From Massilia sp. Root351 (GTDB taxonomy: Bacteria; Pseudomonadota; Gammaproteobacteria; Burkholderiales; Burkholderiaceae_D), in assembly GCF_001425045.1 (NCBI RefSeq), contig NZ_LMDJ01000036.1:264978-328977 (forward strand): a stretch of DNA of 64,000 nucleotides, in the 5' to 3' direction. The position numbers and the translations under genes are program-made. The notes beneath the pieces are model-generated. The model had not been told where the DNA came from. It saw only the letters and a program-made list of their open reading frames with translations, and did not search any database. Positions 23,339 through 31,968 of the stretch are shown here, piece after piece (position 1 is the stretch's first letter; the number at the start of each line of letters is the position of its first letter).

Positions 23339-25036
23339 TTATTTCCCCGCCACGGCCACGCCGGGCTTAGCCGGCGCCAGCAGGCGCGGTTCGTTCACGC
23401 CGCCCAGCCGGTTCAGCCTGATAAAAGTCTTCGGCCCCGCGACACCGTCCGCCTTCAAGTTCTGGCTGAGCTGAAATTCGCGCAGCAGGCGCTGGGTTTC
23501 CGCGTCCATGGGCCGGTTTTCCGGCGGCGTGCGGGCGCCGCTCAGCGCCGCCAGGCGCTTGGCCAGCCAGTCCACGTCCGGTCCCTGCTGGCCGGCCGAC
23601 ACCTCGTCGCGCCATGCACGCGGCGCGCGCCACAGCGTAACGAAGGTGCCGTCAAAGCGGCCGGCCAGCGCCTCCAGCCGCACGGTTTCACGCTTGCCGG
23701 CAATTTCCAGCGTGGCGCCCTGCCCGTCCATCGCAGTCAGCACTGCGTAGCGCGGCGCCACCGGGTCATCGATCAGTTTCAGCACCGCCGGGCGGTCCAG
23801 CAAGCGCAAATCGTCCAGGCCGCCTTTGCCGAACAAGCAGCGCAAGTTCAGTTTCGCGGCGGCCGGGCAGAATTCGCCCGCCGGCACAGCCTGCCCCCAC
23901 AGCGTAGCCATCTGCCGCAGCGCAAGCTGGACACTTGCCGCCGCGTTCGCAGCGGCGCCAGCAGCCGGGCTTGCAACCAGGGGCGCACCCGGCGCCGGCT
24001 GCAATGCGGCGACTGGCGTGCCGGAAGCCGCCGGGGGCGGCGGCGTTGCGGCGGAAGGCGCGGCTGCAACCGTCGCCAGCCCCGTCCTGTCAGGCACCAC
24101 AACCGTCACCGGGTGCGACATCAGTTGCCAGGCGGCGGTGGCGGTCAAGGCCGCACCCGCCAGCACGCCGGCGGCGACGGCCGGCCACAGGCGCTTGGCC
24201 GGCGCCGTACCGGTCTCGGTGGCGAACACCTCGGCGGCGGCGCGGCGCAGGATGGTGCGCGTGACTTGCGGCGCGTTTTCGACATAGGCGCCCAGCATGG
24301 CGCGGTCGCACAGCAGGTTGATGCGGCGCGGCACGCCCTTGGTCAGCTGGTGAATCTGCGGCATCAGGCTGGCCGGGAACGGCGCCGCGCCAACCGAGCC
24401 GGCCACCGCCAGCCGGTGTCCGATGTAGCTGCCGGTTTCCGCCACGGACAGCGAACCCAGGTGATAGCGCGCGATCACGCGCTGCGCCAGCTGCTCCAGC
24501 TCGGGCCGGGCCAGCATGGCGCGCAGCTCGGGCTGGCCGATCAGGATGATCTGCAGCAGCTTGCGCTCGCTGGTTTCCAGGTTGGTCAGCAGGCGCAGCT
24601 GCTCGAGCACGTCGGCCGACAGGTTCTGCGCCTCGTCGATGATCAGCACATTGTTGCGGCCCTGCGCGTGGCTCTCCAGCAAGTGCTGGTTGATGCCGTC
24701 CACATAGGCTTTGACACTGACCGCGCCGGCTCCCTGCGGCGCCAGCGTAATGCGGAATTCATCGCAGATCGACAGCAGCAGCTCTTCCACGGACAGCTTG
24801 GGATTGAAGATGTAGCCCAGCTGGCAATTTTCAGGAATCTGTTCCATGAAGCAGCGGCACACGGTGGTCTTGCCGGCGCCGATCTCGCCGGTCAGCAGCA
24901 CGAAGCCGCCGCCGCTGCCCACCCCATACAGCAAGTGCGCCAGCGCTTCGCGGTGGCGTTCGCTCATGTACAAATAGCGCGGGTCGGGCGCGATGGAAAA
25001 CGGCGATTGTTTCAGGTTGAAAAATTGCGTGTACAT
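23339..25036 (-). CDS. gspA: Type II secretion ATPase GspA (ExeA-like)
   Basis: 565 residues. The AAA ATPase domain (about 1-270) carries Walker A GEIGAGKTT at 50-58 and Walker B LIIDEA at 131-136. One membrane helix lies around 285-303, then an Ala/Pro-rich periplasmic segment, then a peptidoglycan-binding region near the C-terminus (TQRLLREFQLSQNLKADGVAGPKTFIRLNRL). ExeA-type proteins multimerise on peptidoglycan so the secretin can assemble. The ATG at 25034-25036 (MYTQFFNLKQSPFSIAPDPRY) is the conserved start, preceded by AGGGA. First gene of gspA-gspB-mobB. Confidence 0.93.
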   Translation of the reverse strand: MYTQFFNLKQSPFSIAPDPRYLYMSERHREALAHLLYGVGSGGGFVLLTGEIGAGKTTVCRCFMEQIPENCQLGYIFNPKLSVEELLLSICDEFRITLAPQGAGAVSVKAYVDGINQHLLESHAQGRNNVLIIDEAQNLSADVLEQLRLLTNLETSERKLLQIILIGQPELRAMLARPELEQLAQRVIARYHLGSLSVAETGSYIGHRLAVAGSVGAAPFPASLMPQIHQLTKGVPRRINLLCDRAMLGAYVENAPQVTRTILRRAAAEVFATETGTAPAKRLWPAVAAGVLAGAALTATAAWQLMSHPVTVVVPDRTGLATVAAAPSAATPPPPAASGTPVAALQPAPGAPLVASPAAGAAANAAASVQLALRQMATLWGQAVPAGEFCPAAAKLNLRCLFGKGGLDDLRLLDRPAVLKLIDDPVAPRYAVLTAMDGQGATLEIAGKRETVRLEALAGRFDGTFVTLWRAPRAWRDEVSAGQQGPDVDWLAKRLAALSGARTPPENRPMDAETQRLLREFQLSQNLKADGVAGPKTFIRLNRLGGVNEPRLLAPAKPGVAVAGK

Positions 25037-25083
25037 GTAGTCCCTGGATGAACGCCCGGCCAAGCCCGCGCTGCGGCCCGCCG

Positions 25084-25572
25084 TCAGCGCAGGGCAGGCG
25101 GCAGCGGCTTGAACTTGGCGCAGTAAATCTTGGCCCTGCGGTCGGCGTACACGATGCGGCTGCCCAGCGCGGCTTGCCGCACCGGAAAGCGCGAATTGTC
25201 AATTTTCGCATACCGCAGCCCATCCTGGGCAATGATGGCTTCTTCCAGCTTTTCCGGCGTGCTTTCAGCCACCGCGCCAACGAACACCATGGGCCAGCTG
25301 TCGTCGCTGACGATCACTTCCACGATCTCCTGGCCCCACAGCCGCGCGTCCTCGGTGCGGAACCACCAGGCGCCGCCTTCGCGCTTGTATGGCGGGCCGA
25401 AGAACTTGACCATGTAGTCATAGTAAAAGCGGTTGCTGGTTTCGTCGCGGCACAGCAGGCCACTGCCGATCACCGTGCCGAAAGTGGTGGGCGGCGCAGC
25501 CTGCGTTGCCGGCAAGGCCAGCAGCAGGCTCAGCGCGAAAACGGCTGTCAACGAGGGGGGCAGGCAGCGCAT
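25084..25572 (-). CDS. Secreted protein of unknown function
   Basis: 162 residues from the ATG at 25570-25572. A signal peptide (MRCLPPSLTAVFALSLLLALPATQA) is followed by a compact domain with SGLLCRDETSNRFYYDYMVKFFGPPYKREGGAWWF and EVIVSDDSWPMVFVGAVAES. The domain has two Cys (in GLLCRD and KIYCAKF) that could pair in the periplasm. No family is recognised. It follows a 61-residue unknown gene by 2 bp, and gspA starts 48 bp downstream, so it may be expressed with the secretion genes. Confidence 0.75.
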   Translation of the reverse strand: MRCLPPSLTAVFALSLLLALPATQAAPPTTFGTVIGSGLLCRDETSNRFYYDYMVKFFGPPYKREGGAWWFRTEDARLWGQEIVEVIVSDDSWPMVFVGAVAESTPEKLEEAIIAQDGLRYAKIDNSRFPVRQAALGSRIVYADRRAKIYCAKFKPLPPALR

Positions 25573-25574
25573 TA

Positions 25575-25760
25575 CTAGATTTTGGACATCCACGCGCGGT
25601 TGGCGCTGATCTTGGCCTTGGCGGCCGCCGGCAACGCGTCATAGCAGCCGGGATACTGCTTCAGCGCGCTCTCGCGCACTTCCTTCTGCAAACCGTTTAT
25701 CAGGAAGACATAGAGAGTGCCACCTTCGCTGGTTTTCCTGGTCCCTATGTATTTGATCAT
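25575..25760 (-). CDS. Small conserved-looking protein of unknown function
   Basis: 61 residues, MIKYIGTRKTSEGGTLYVFLINGLQKEVRESALKQYPGCYDALPAAAKAKIS. AAGGAG stands 8 bases before the ATG at 25758-25760, which decides the start. The sequence is soluble, has one Cys and ends in RAWMSKI. It is coupled to the secreted unknown gene (2-bp gap). No domain is recognised; real coding is supported by the ribosome site and tight spacing. Confidence 0.7.
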   Translation of the reverse strand: MIKYIGTRKTSEGGTLYVFLINGLQKEVRESALKQYPGCYDALPAAAKAKISANRAWMSKI

Positions 25761-26003
25761 GCTGATTCTCCTTCCCGGCTTGGCATGCGCTCCGCCGGCG
25801 TCGCTCTGCAACCATTATGACATCTCTGGGAGCTTCTAATGGTATTTCGCGTGGCTATGCCGCTACACAACTTAACGGTATGGAACCGGGAAATCTATAG
25901 GGCGCCGATAATTGCTGACATTGGAATTGTGCATTGCGATTATGCGGCTTTTTCAAGCCAATGGCGCTGTATACACTGGGCTCATATTGATGTGGAAACA
26001 CTT

Positions 26004-26030
26004 CTTCCCTCTTCCCTCTTCCCTCTTCCC
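26004..26030 (+). repeat. CTTCCCT heptamer tandem repeat in a 5' leader
   Basis: Three full and one six-base copy of CTTCCCT lie directly before the ribosome site of the small secreted protein gene. Copy change could alter spacing upstream of the site. Confidence 0.85.
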
Positions 26031-26045
26031 GCAAGGAGCCAGACC

Positions 26046-26345
26046 ATGAAATCGCTGAAACTGATTGCCGCCCTGACCGTCCTGAGCGCCGCCTCCGCCT
26101 TCGCGTCCGACGCGCCCAAGGCCGAAGCACAAGCCCCGGCCGACGCCAAGCCGGCCCCGGTGCTGCTGGCAAGCGCAGCCACCCCGGCCGCCGCTGCCGG
26201 CCTTGCCACCGCCGTGGCCGCCCCCCTGGCACCGGCCAAAAAAGACATTGGCCGCTCGCGCGCCGAGGTGCAGCGTGAAGCCGTCGAGGCGGTGCGCAAC
26301 CATGAAAACACCCTGTCCAGGGACTTGAGCTTCTATACCAGATAA
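26046..26345 (+). CDS. Small secreted Ala-rich protein, DUF4148-like tail
   Basis: 99 residues from the ATG at 26046, with AAGGAG 10 bases upstream. A signal peptide (MKSLKLIAALTVLSAASAFA) precedes an Ala/Pro-rich stretch and a conserved-looking end IGRSRAEVQREAVEAVRNHENTLSRDLSFYTR. The RAEVQREAVEA part resembles the DUF4148 proteins common in Burkholderiales, but the match is short. Function unknown. The ribosome site is preceded by a CTTCCCT tandem repeat (26004-26030). Confidence 0.65.
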   Translation: MKSLKLIAALTVLSAASAFASDAPKAEAQAPADAKPAPVLLASAATPAAAAGLATAVAAPLAPAKKDIGRSRAEVQREAVEAVRNHENTLSRDLSFYTR

Positions 26346-26509
26346 GCGCCCTGCCCCTGCCTGTGCGGCGCTGCATTTCAGCGCCGCTATTTTGCAGTTG
26401 ATCCCGCGATTTCGCGCTTTCATCCCATTCCGCCTACCGCGCGCTGCTTTTTATCATATTGTTCACACACTTCCCGCCCCCTGGGTGAAAACTACAGTGT
26501 GAAAACTAT

Positions 26510-27877
26510 ATGAATAAGCTGATCAAACAAACCGCCCTGGCCTCCCTCCTGGTAGCGGGCGGCGCCATCTCCCTGGCCAGCCGCGCGGAAACCGCCCCGT
26601 CCAACGCCGTGGCCAATGAAGCACGCCCGGTGGCGGCCTTCACGGCCATCGAACTGGCCGGCCCCTACAACGTGGTCATCAAGGATGACGGCGGCCGCGC
26701 AGTGGAAGTGCGCGGCACCCGCAAGCAGCTGGACAACCTGGAAACCATAGTGCAAAACGGCACGCTGATCGTGCGCCCGGTCAAGCGCAACGGCTTTTCC
26801 TTCCAGTTCGGCAAGACCGCCGAACCGCCCACCGTGCGCATCAGCGCGGCAGGCCTGAAAAGCCTGATTGCAGGCGGCTCCGGCGACGTGCGCGCCGACC
26901 TGATCAAGGGGCAGCAATTCGCGCTCACGGCCAGCGGCTCCGGCGACGTGGAAGCCAGCGGCGCGGTCGGCAACCTGGTGGTGCGCGCCGGCGGCAGCGG
27001 CGACCTGGACATGCGCCAGCTGAAAAGCGGCAGCGTGAACCTGCAGATGAGCGGCTCCGGCGACGTGCAGGCCGGCGCCGTCAGCATGGACCTGAACGCC
27101 GAACTGAGCGGCTCGGGCGACCTGGAAGCCACCGAGCTGCGCACCAACACCGTCAACGCGCTGATGCACAGCTCCGGCAGCGTGACCCTGGGCGGCAGCA
27201 GCAAGGAAATCCGCGCCGAGATTACCGGCTCGGGCGACCTGGAGGCGTGCGGCCTGGCAGTGGAAAACGCCAGCGCCATGCTGCGCAGTTCGGGCAACGC
27301 CTGCATCGCCGGCAACATCAAGAAATTCGACGCCGAGGTACATGGTTCGGGCGACCTGAGCGCGCGCGGCCTGGCCAGCAACAATGTGCGCGTCATCCTG
27401 GACAGCTCGGGCAGCGTGGAACTGTCCGGCACCAGCAATACGCTGAGCGCCGAAGTGAACGGTTCGGGCGACCTGGACGCCAAGGGCCTGGTGGTGGCGC
27501 GCGCCGTCACCCGCAACCGCGGCCCCGGCAATATCTTCCTCAAGAAGGTGAGCGACTCGCTGGACGCCGAAGTGCGCGGTTCCGGCGAGCTGAAAACCAC
27601 CGCTGAATGCAAGGACGTGAAACTGACCATGAGCGGCCCGGGCCAGGTCCACCTGGACGGCAACACCGCCAACCTGAACGCCCGCCTGAGCGGCTCCGGC
27701 AACCTGGAGGCGCGCGGCCTGGTGGCCAAGCAGGCCGACGTGGTGGTGCGCGGCCCGGGCAGCGCCTGGGTCCACGTGCAGGGCAAACTGAACACCGAGG
27801 GCAAGCAGTCCGGTGCGGAAGGCTCGCGCATGGTGATGATAGATCGCAGCGGCGTACGCCCCAGCCGCGACAATTGA
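26510..27877 (+). CDS. Secreted GIN/DUF2807-type repeat protein
   Basis: 455 residues with a signal peptide (cut after ISLASRA). The entry PVAAFTAIELAGPYNVVIKDDG and the repeated GSGD motif identify the putative auto-transporter adhesin head GIN domain (DUF2807). About 16 glycine turns (GSGDL, SSGSV, GPGN and variants) recur about every 20 residues, which suggests a long right-handed beta-helix. Usual members are 200-250 residues, so this one is about double. It is probably a cell-envelope or secreted protein; the ligand is unknown. A rho-independent terminator follows. Confidence 0.85.
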   Translation: MNKLIKQTALASLLVAGGAISLASRAETAPSNAVANEARPVAAFTAIELAGPYNVVIKDDGGRAVEVRGTRKQLDNLETIVQNGTLIVRPVKRNGFSFQFGKTAEPPTVRISAAGLKSLIAGGSGDVRADLIKGQQFALTASGSGDVEASGAVGNLVVRAGGSGDLDMRQLKSGSVNLQMSGSGDVQAGAVSMDLNAELSGSGDLEATELRTNTVNALMHSSGSVTLGGSSKEIRAEITGSGDLEACGLAVENASAMLRSSGNACIAGNIKKFDAEVHGSGDLSARGLASNNVRVILDSSGSVELSGTSNTLSAEVNGSGDLDAKGLVVARAVTRNRGPGNIFLKKVSDSLDAEVRGSGELKTTAECKDVKLTMSGPGQVHLDGNTANLNARLSGSGNLEARGLVAKQADVVVRGPGSAWVHVQGKLNTEGKQSGAEGSRMVMIDRSGVRPSRDN

Positions 27878-27920
27878 CGGTGGAGGCGGGCCTGCGGGTC
27901 CGCCCAGCCAGACTTTCCCG

Positions 27921-27947
27921 AACGCCCGGCCCCGAGCCGGGCGTTTT
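27921..27947 (+). terminator. Rho-independent terminator after the GIN-repeat gene
   Basis: AACGCCCGGC, loop CCCGA and GCCGGGCGTTTTT form a 10-bp stem with a T-run, isolating the GIN-repeat gene from the GlcNAc operon. Confidence 0.88.
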
Positions 27948-27997
27948 TGCGTTTACGGTCCCGCCCCCTGAAAATTGGCCTTATGCCAGACCAGATT

Positions 27998-28107
27998 CAA
28001 TACCAACGCAACAAAATAATTTACCCTTAAAAAACAAAGATATAAGCAATAATTGCCGCCTTGGAAAGCAAGTCCACTTAACCCAAATACAATACCAGTT
28101 AAATACC
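27998..28107 (+). promoter_or_regulatory. Candidate GlcNAc-regulon operators upstream of the nag operon
   Basis: CAATACCAA (27998-28006) and CAATACCAG (28090-28098) are two copies of TGGTATTG read on the other strand. A further AATACC (28102-28107) follows the second at an 11-bp step, i.e. one helical turn, and ends 2 bp before the -35 box. The same CAATACCAG occurs before the TonB receptor gene. A GntR/HutC regulator encoded in the operon is the likely binder. Confidence 0.55.
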
Positions 28108-28109
28108 TG

Positions 28110-28138
28110 TTGACAAGCTGGTTAGGCAACCATATAGT
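28110..28138 (+). promoter_or_regulatory. Sigma70 promoter of the nag operon
   Basis: TTGACA (28110-28115), exactly 17 bp, TATAGT (28133-28138). Transcription should start near 28145, leaving a leader of only about 17 nt before the kinase ATG, with no clear ribosome site in it. Confidence 0.8.
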
Positions 28139-28161
28139 GCCCCACAGCTCCTCACATACAC

Positions 28162-29061
28162 ATGAACATGATCGAATTCTTAATCGGCGTCGATGGCGGC
28201 GGCAGCGGTACCCGGGTGCGCCTGATGCGCAGCAACGGCGCGGCGCTGGGCGAAGGCGACAGCGGTCCTTCTGGCCTGCTGCACGGCATCAAGAACGCGT
28301 GGTCCTCGGTCGAGGATGCGGCTGCGAAAGCTTTCAAGGCCAGCGGCCTGGACTATCCGGCGCGCGAGCGCATCGCCATCGGCCTGGGCCTGGCGGGCGT
28401 GCACAACCGCCAGTGGGCAGCCAATTTCGTGGCAGCCAATCCCGGCTACGCGGCCGTGGCGCTGGAAACGGACGCCTACACCACCGTGCTGGGCGCCCAC
28501 CAGGGCCAGCCGGGCGCCATCATCGCGCTGGGCACCGGCAGCGTGGGCGAAATCCTGCTGGCCGACGGCAGCCGCAAGGAAGTGGGCGGCTGGGGCTTCC
28601 CGGCCGGCGACGAAGCGGGCGGCGCCTGGATCGGCCTGCGCGCCATCAGCCACATCCAGCAAGTGATCGACGGCCGCGCCGAAGGCGGCGCCTTCGCGGC
28701 CACTGTCATCAATGCCTGCGGGGGCGAACGCAACGCCATCCAGGTGTGGCTGGCCAACGCCACCCAGACCCATTATGCGCACCTGGCGCGCATCGTGCTG
28801 CAGCACGCGGACACGGACGAGGTGGCGCGCGCCATCCTGCTGGAGGCGGGCCGCCAGGTAGCCTTGATCGCGCAGGCGCTGGACGCCTCCGGCAAGCTGC
28901 CGATCGCGCTGTGCGGCGGCCTGGGCGAGCCCCTGCGCGCCTACCTGCCATCCCAGCTGCTGCAGCGCATCGTCGCGCCGCAGGGCGACTCGGCCGCCGG
29001 GGCGCTGCGGCTGATCCAGCAGCATCTGCAGCACTCGCAACAACACCAGACCAACAACTAA
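28162..29061 (+). CDS. N-acetylglucosamine kinase, BadF/BadG family
   Basis: 299 residues of the BadF/BadG/BcrA/BcrD ATPase fold used by bacterial GlcNAc and glucosamine kinases. The phosphate loop is GVDGGGSGTRV (about 9-19), then ETDAYTTVLGAHQGQPGAIIALGTGSVGE with the catalytic-region Asp and the adenosine motif, and GGWGFPAGDEAGGAWIG. It should phosphorylate cytoplasmic GlcNAc to GlcNAc-6-P. It is first in the nag operon behind a strong promoter. ATGs at 28162 and 28168 are both possible. GlcN as substrate cannot be excluded by sequence. Confidence 0.88.
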   Translation: MNMIEFLIGVDGGGSGTRVRLMRSNGAALGEGDSGPSGLLHGIKNAWSSVEDAAAKAFKASGLDYPARERIAIGLGLAGVHNRQWAANFVAANPGYAAVALETDAYTTVLGAHQGQPGAIIALGTGSVGEILLADGSRKEVGGWGFPAGDEAGGAWIGLRAISHIQQVIDGRAEGGAFAATVINACGGERNAIQVWLANATQTHYAHLARIVLQHADTDEVARAILLEAGRQVALIAQALDASGKLPIALCGGLGEPLRAYLPSQLLQRIVAPQGDSAAGALRLIQQHLQHSQQHQTNN

Positions 29062-29085
29062 GCACCCACCAGCAAGGAGCCACCC

Positions 29086-29820
29086 GTGCTAGACCAGTTG
29101 AGCGATTTCAGGCCGGACCATGAAAGCGACACGCCGCTGTACATGCAGCTGGCGAACAAGCTGTCCGACGGCATAGCCAGCGGCGACTGGCGCGCCAACG
29201 AGGCGCTGCCGTCCGAACGCGTACTCTCTGAAATGCTCGACATCTCGCGGGTCACCGCGCGCAAGGCCATCGACATGCTGTGCGACCGCGGCATGCTGAC
29301 CCGCAAGCGCGGCTCGGGCACCTACATCACGCCGAAACTGGAACAGCCGCTGTCGCGCCTGACCAGCTTCTCCGAAGAGCTGCGCCAGCGCGGCTTCACG
29401 GCTGGCTCGCGCTGGCTGCAGCGCGAGATCGGGGTGGCGGCGCCGCTGGAACTGCTGTCGCTGGGCCTGTCGCCCAACATGGCCGTGGCGCGCCTGAAGC
29501 GCCTGCGCACCGCCGACGACGTGGTGATGGCGATCGAAACCACCACCATCCCGGCCACCTACATGCCCAACCCGCACAGCGTGACGGGTTCCCTGTACGG
29601 CTTTTTGGAAGCCAACGGCACGGTGCCGATGCGCGCGCTGCAGCACATCCGGGCGGTCAACGCGACCACCGAGCAAGCCAAGCTGGCCAACATCCAGCCC
29701 GGCGAAGCCATGCTGCATATCACGCGCGTGAGTTATCTCGAAAACGGCGCAGCGGTGGAGCTCACGCACTCCTACTGCCGCAGCGATTATTATGAATTTG
29801 TAGCGGAGTCGCGCAGATGA
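29086..29820 (+). CDS. GntR/HutC-family regulator of GlcNAc genes
   Basis: 244 residues from a GTG with AAGGAG 6 bases upstream. Residues about 15-80 are the GntR winged helix (PLYMQLANKLSDGIASGDWRANEALPSERVLSEMLDISRVTARKAIDML), and the rest is a UTRA effector domain (LTSFSEELRQRGF ... VSYLENGAAVELTHSYCRSDYYEFVAE). Homologues such as NagR/YvoA and DasR sense GlcN-6-P or GlcNAc-6-P. Position between the kinase and nagA makes this the operon's local regulator. It overlaps nagA by 4 bp. A second paralogue is encoded at 47.1 kb. Confidence 0.92.
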   Translation: MLDQLSDFRPDHESDTPLYMQLANKLSDGIASGDWRANEALPSERVLSEMLDISRVTARKAIDMLCDRGMLTRKRGSGTYITPKLEQPLSRLTSFSEELRQRGFTAGSRWLQREIGVAAPLELLSLGLSPNMAVARLKRLRTADDVVMAIETTTIPATYMPNPHSVTGSLYGFLEANGTVPMRALQHIRAVNATTEQAKLANIQPGEAMLHITRVSYLENGAAVELTHSYCRSDYYEFVAESRR

Positions 29821-30932
29821 GCGATGTAACGATCCAAGGCAATATCCTGACCCCGGCCGGCTGGCTGAGCGGCGCAATCTCGTTCGGCGAACGCATCGCC
29901 GGCATCAACGGCGCGGCAGTCGACCCGCAACTGAACGGCGACGACTACATCCTGCCCGGCTTTATCGACCTGCACGTGCATGGCGGGGCCGGCAAGGACG
30001 TGATGGAAGGCGGCGACGCGGTGCACACCATCGCCAGGATCCACGCGCAGCACGGCACCACCAGCATGCTGGCCACCACCATGACGGCGCCGCCGGAAGA
30101 CATCGACATCGCGTTGACGGCCATCGGCCGGGCGGTGCGCCAGCGCGGCAAGAACGAGGCGCGGGTGCTGGGCGCCCACCTCGAGGGCCCGTACATCAAT
30201 TCCGGCAAGCTCGGTGCGCAGCCCAATTTTGCGCGCGCCGCCACGCTGGCCGAAGTGCAGCGCCTGGAAGCCATGGCGCCGCTGCGCGTGATCACCGTGG
30301 CGCCCGAAATCGCCGGCCATCTCGGCCTGGTGCGCGAACTGGCCGACGAAGGCATGCGGGTGCAGATCGGCCACACGCTGGGATCGTACGAAGACGGCGT
30401 GGCGGCGCTGGAGCACGGCGCGGCCGGCTTCACGCACCTGTTCAACGCCATGAGCGGCCTGCACCACCGCGAGCCCGGCATGGTGGGCGCCGCGCTGGCG
30501 CACGCCGAATACGCCGAGCTGATACCGGACCTGCTGCACGTGCATCCGGGCGCCATCAAGACCGCGCTGCGCGCCATACCGCGCCTGTACTGCGTCACCG
30601 ACTCCACCGCCGCCACCGGCATGCCGGACGGCGAATACATGCTGGGCCGGCACGTGGTCCACAAATGCATGGGCGGCGTGCGCCTGCCCGACGGCACCCT
30701 GGCCGGCAGCACCCTCACACTGGACCAGGCGCTGCGCAACCTGGTCGGACTCGGACTGGACCTGGCGGACGCCTCGGCCCGGGTCTCAACCAATGCGGCC
30801 GACTACATCGGCCTGCAGGAACGCGGCCGCCTAGCGCCGGGCGCGTATGCCGATCTGGTGGTACTGGATCGCGATCTCAAACTCAAAGCCGTATATATCG
30901 AAGGAGAACGTTGTGACCTCAATGATGCTTAA
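29817..30932 (+). CDS. nagA: N-acetylglucosamine-6-phosphate deacetylase
   Basis: 371 residues of the amidohydrolase fold. Metal and catalytic residues are in place: H53 and H55 in DLHVHGG, E123 in HLEGPYIN, H186 in IGHT, H207 in THLFNAMS and the catalytic D262 in CVTDSTAATG. It removes acetate from GlcNAc-6-P to give GlcN-6-P. The ATG overlaps the stop of the GntR gene (ATGA), and its 3' end overlaps the next gene by 20 bp, so the three are translationally coupled. Length matches the family. Confidence 0.95.
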   Translation: MSDVTIQGNILTPAGWLSGAISFGERIAGINGAAVDPQLNGDDYILPGFIDLHVHGGAGKDVMEGGDAVHTIARIHAQHGTTSMLATTMTAPPEDIDIALTAIGRAVRQRGKNEARVLGAHLEGPYINSGKLGAQPNFARAATLAEVQRLEAMAPLRVITVAPEIAGHLGLVRELADEGMRVQIGHTLGSYEDGVAALEHGAAGFTHLFNAMSGLHHREPGMVGAALAHAEYAELIPDLLHVHPGAIKTALRAIPRLYCVTDSTAATGMPDGEYMLGRHVVHKCMGGVRLPDGTLAGSTLTLDQALRNLVGLGLDLADASARVSTNAADYIGLQERGRLAPGAYADLVVLDRDLKLKAVYIEGERCDLNDA

Positions 30933-31935
30933 AGAAGCCCTGTCCGCCGCTGAATGCGTCGCGCTGCAACTGGCGAACGACGCGGACCGCTACGCGGACC
31001 TGGGACGCAAATTGAGGAGCACGCCCTTCTCGACCGCGCTGACGGTGGCGCGCGGCAGCTCGGACCACGCCTGCAACTACATCGCCTACCTGATCATGGC
31101 GCGCCTGGGGCGCGTGGTGGCCTCGCTGCCGATGTCGCTGGTGACCCTGCACAAGTCGCCGCTGATCACGCGCGACACCTTGACCATCGCCGTGTCGCAG
31201 TCGGGCCAGAGCCCGGACGTGGTCGAGCCGATCCGCTACTTCCGCGACGGCGGCGCCACCACCGTGGCGCTGGTCAACGACATCGACTCGCCGCTGGCGC
31301 AGGCCGCCGAGTGGTCGATGCCGCTGCGCGCCGGCAAAGAGCAGAGCGTGGCCGCCACCAAGAGCTTCATCACCTCGCTGGTGGCCGGTGCGCGCCTGGT
31401 GGCGCAATGGCAGAACGACCCGGAACTGCTGGCCGGCCTGCAGGCACTGCCCGAGTCGCTGAGCAAGGCCACCGAGGCCGACTGGTCGCAGGCGCTGGAC
31501 GTGCTGGCCCCGGCCAAGAACATCATGGTGGTGGGACGCGGCATCAGCTTCCCGGTGGCGCTGGAATCGGCGCTGAAATTCAAGGAAACCTCGGCGCTGC
31601 AAGCCGAGGCGTTCAGCGGCGCCGAGATCAAGCACGGCCCGATGGCGCTGATCGAGGAAGGCTACCCGCTGCTGATCTTCGCCACCCGCGGTCCGACCCA
31701 GGCCGGCCTGCTGGCGCTGGCCGACGAGATGCGCGGCCGTGGCGCGCGCGTGCTGCTGGCCGCGCCGGACGACGTGGCCCAGCGCGACCTGACCTTGCCG
31801 GTGGCCGCCACGCCGGACCTCGATCCCATCGTCGCCATCCAGGCGTTCTACGTGATGGCTGCCAAGCTGTCCGCCGCGCGCGGCATGGACCCGGACCGTC
31901 CGCGCCACCTGAGCAAAGTCACCAAGACCAATTAA
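30913..31935 (+). CDS. nagB-II: SIS-domain glucosamine-6-phosphate deaminase (NagB-II type)
   Basis: 340 residues with two SIS sugar-phosphate isomerase domains (VARGSSDHACNYIAYL ... VSQSGQSPDVVEPI; VVGRGISFPVALESALKFKETSALQAEAFSGAEIKHGPMALIE). It resembles the isomerase half of GlmS but has no glutaminase domain, the layout of NagB-II, which converts GlcN-6-P to fructose-6-P and ammonia. AAGGAG lies 6 bases before the GTG at 30913, inside the end of nagA, so this start is preferred; an ATG at 30922 is possible. No classical NagB is encoded here. Confidence 0.88.
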   Translation: MTSMMLKEALSAAECVALQLANDADRYADLGRKLRSTPFSTALTVARGSSDHACNYIAYLIMARLGRVVASLPMSLVTLHKSPLITRDTLTIAVSQSGQSPDVVEPIRYFRDGGATTVALVNDIDSPLAQAAEWSMPLRAGKEQSVAATKSFITSLVAGARLVAQWQNDPELLAGLQALPESLSKATEADWSQALDVLAPAKNIMVVGRGISFPVALESALKFKETSALQAEAFSGAEIKHGPMALIEEGYPLLIFATRGPTQAGLLALADEMRGRGARVLLAAPDDVAQRDLTLPVAATPDLDPIVAIQAFYVMAAKLSAARGMDPDRPRHLSKVTKTN

Positions 31936-31968
31936 GCAAGCCAAGCTGCGCCCTGCCCCGGACCATCG

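Noticed and set aside
25838..25846. AATGGTATT resembling the GlcNAc-regulon motif upstream of the small secreted gene
   Set aside because: It lacks the second half-site, lies about 200 bp from the gene and the gene has no link with GlcNAc; probably chance.
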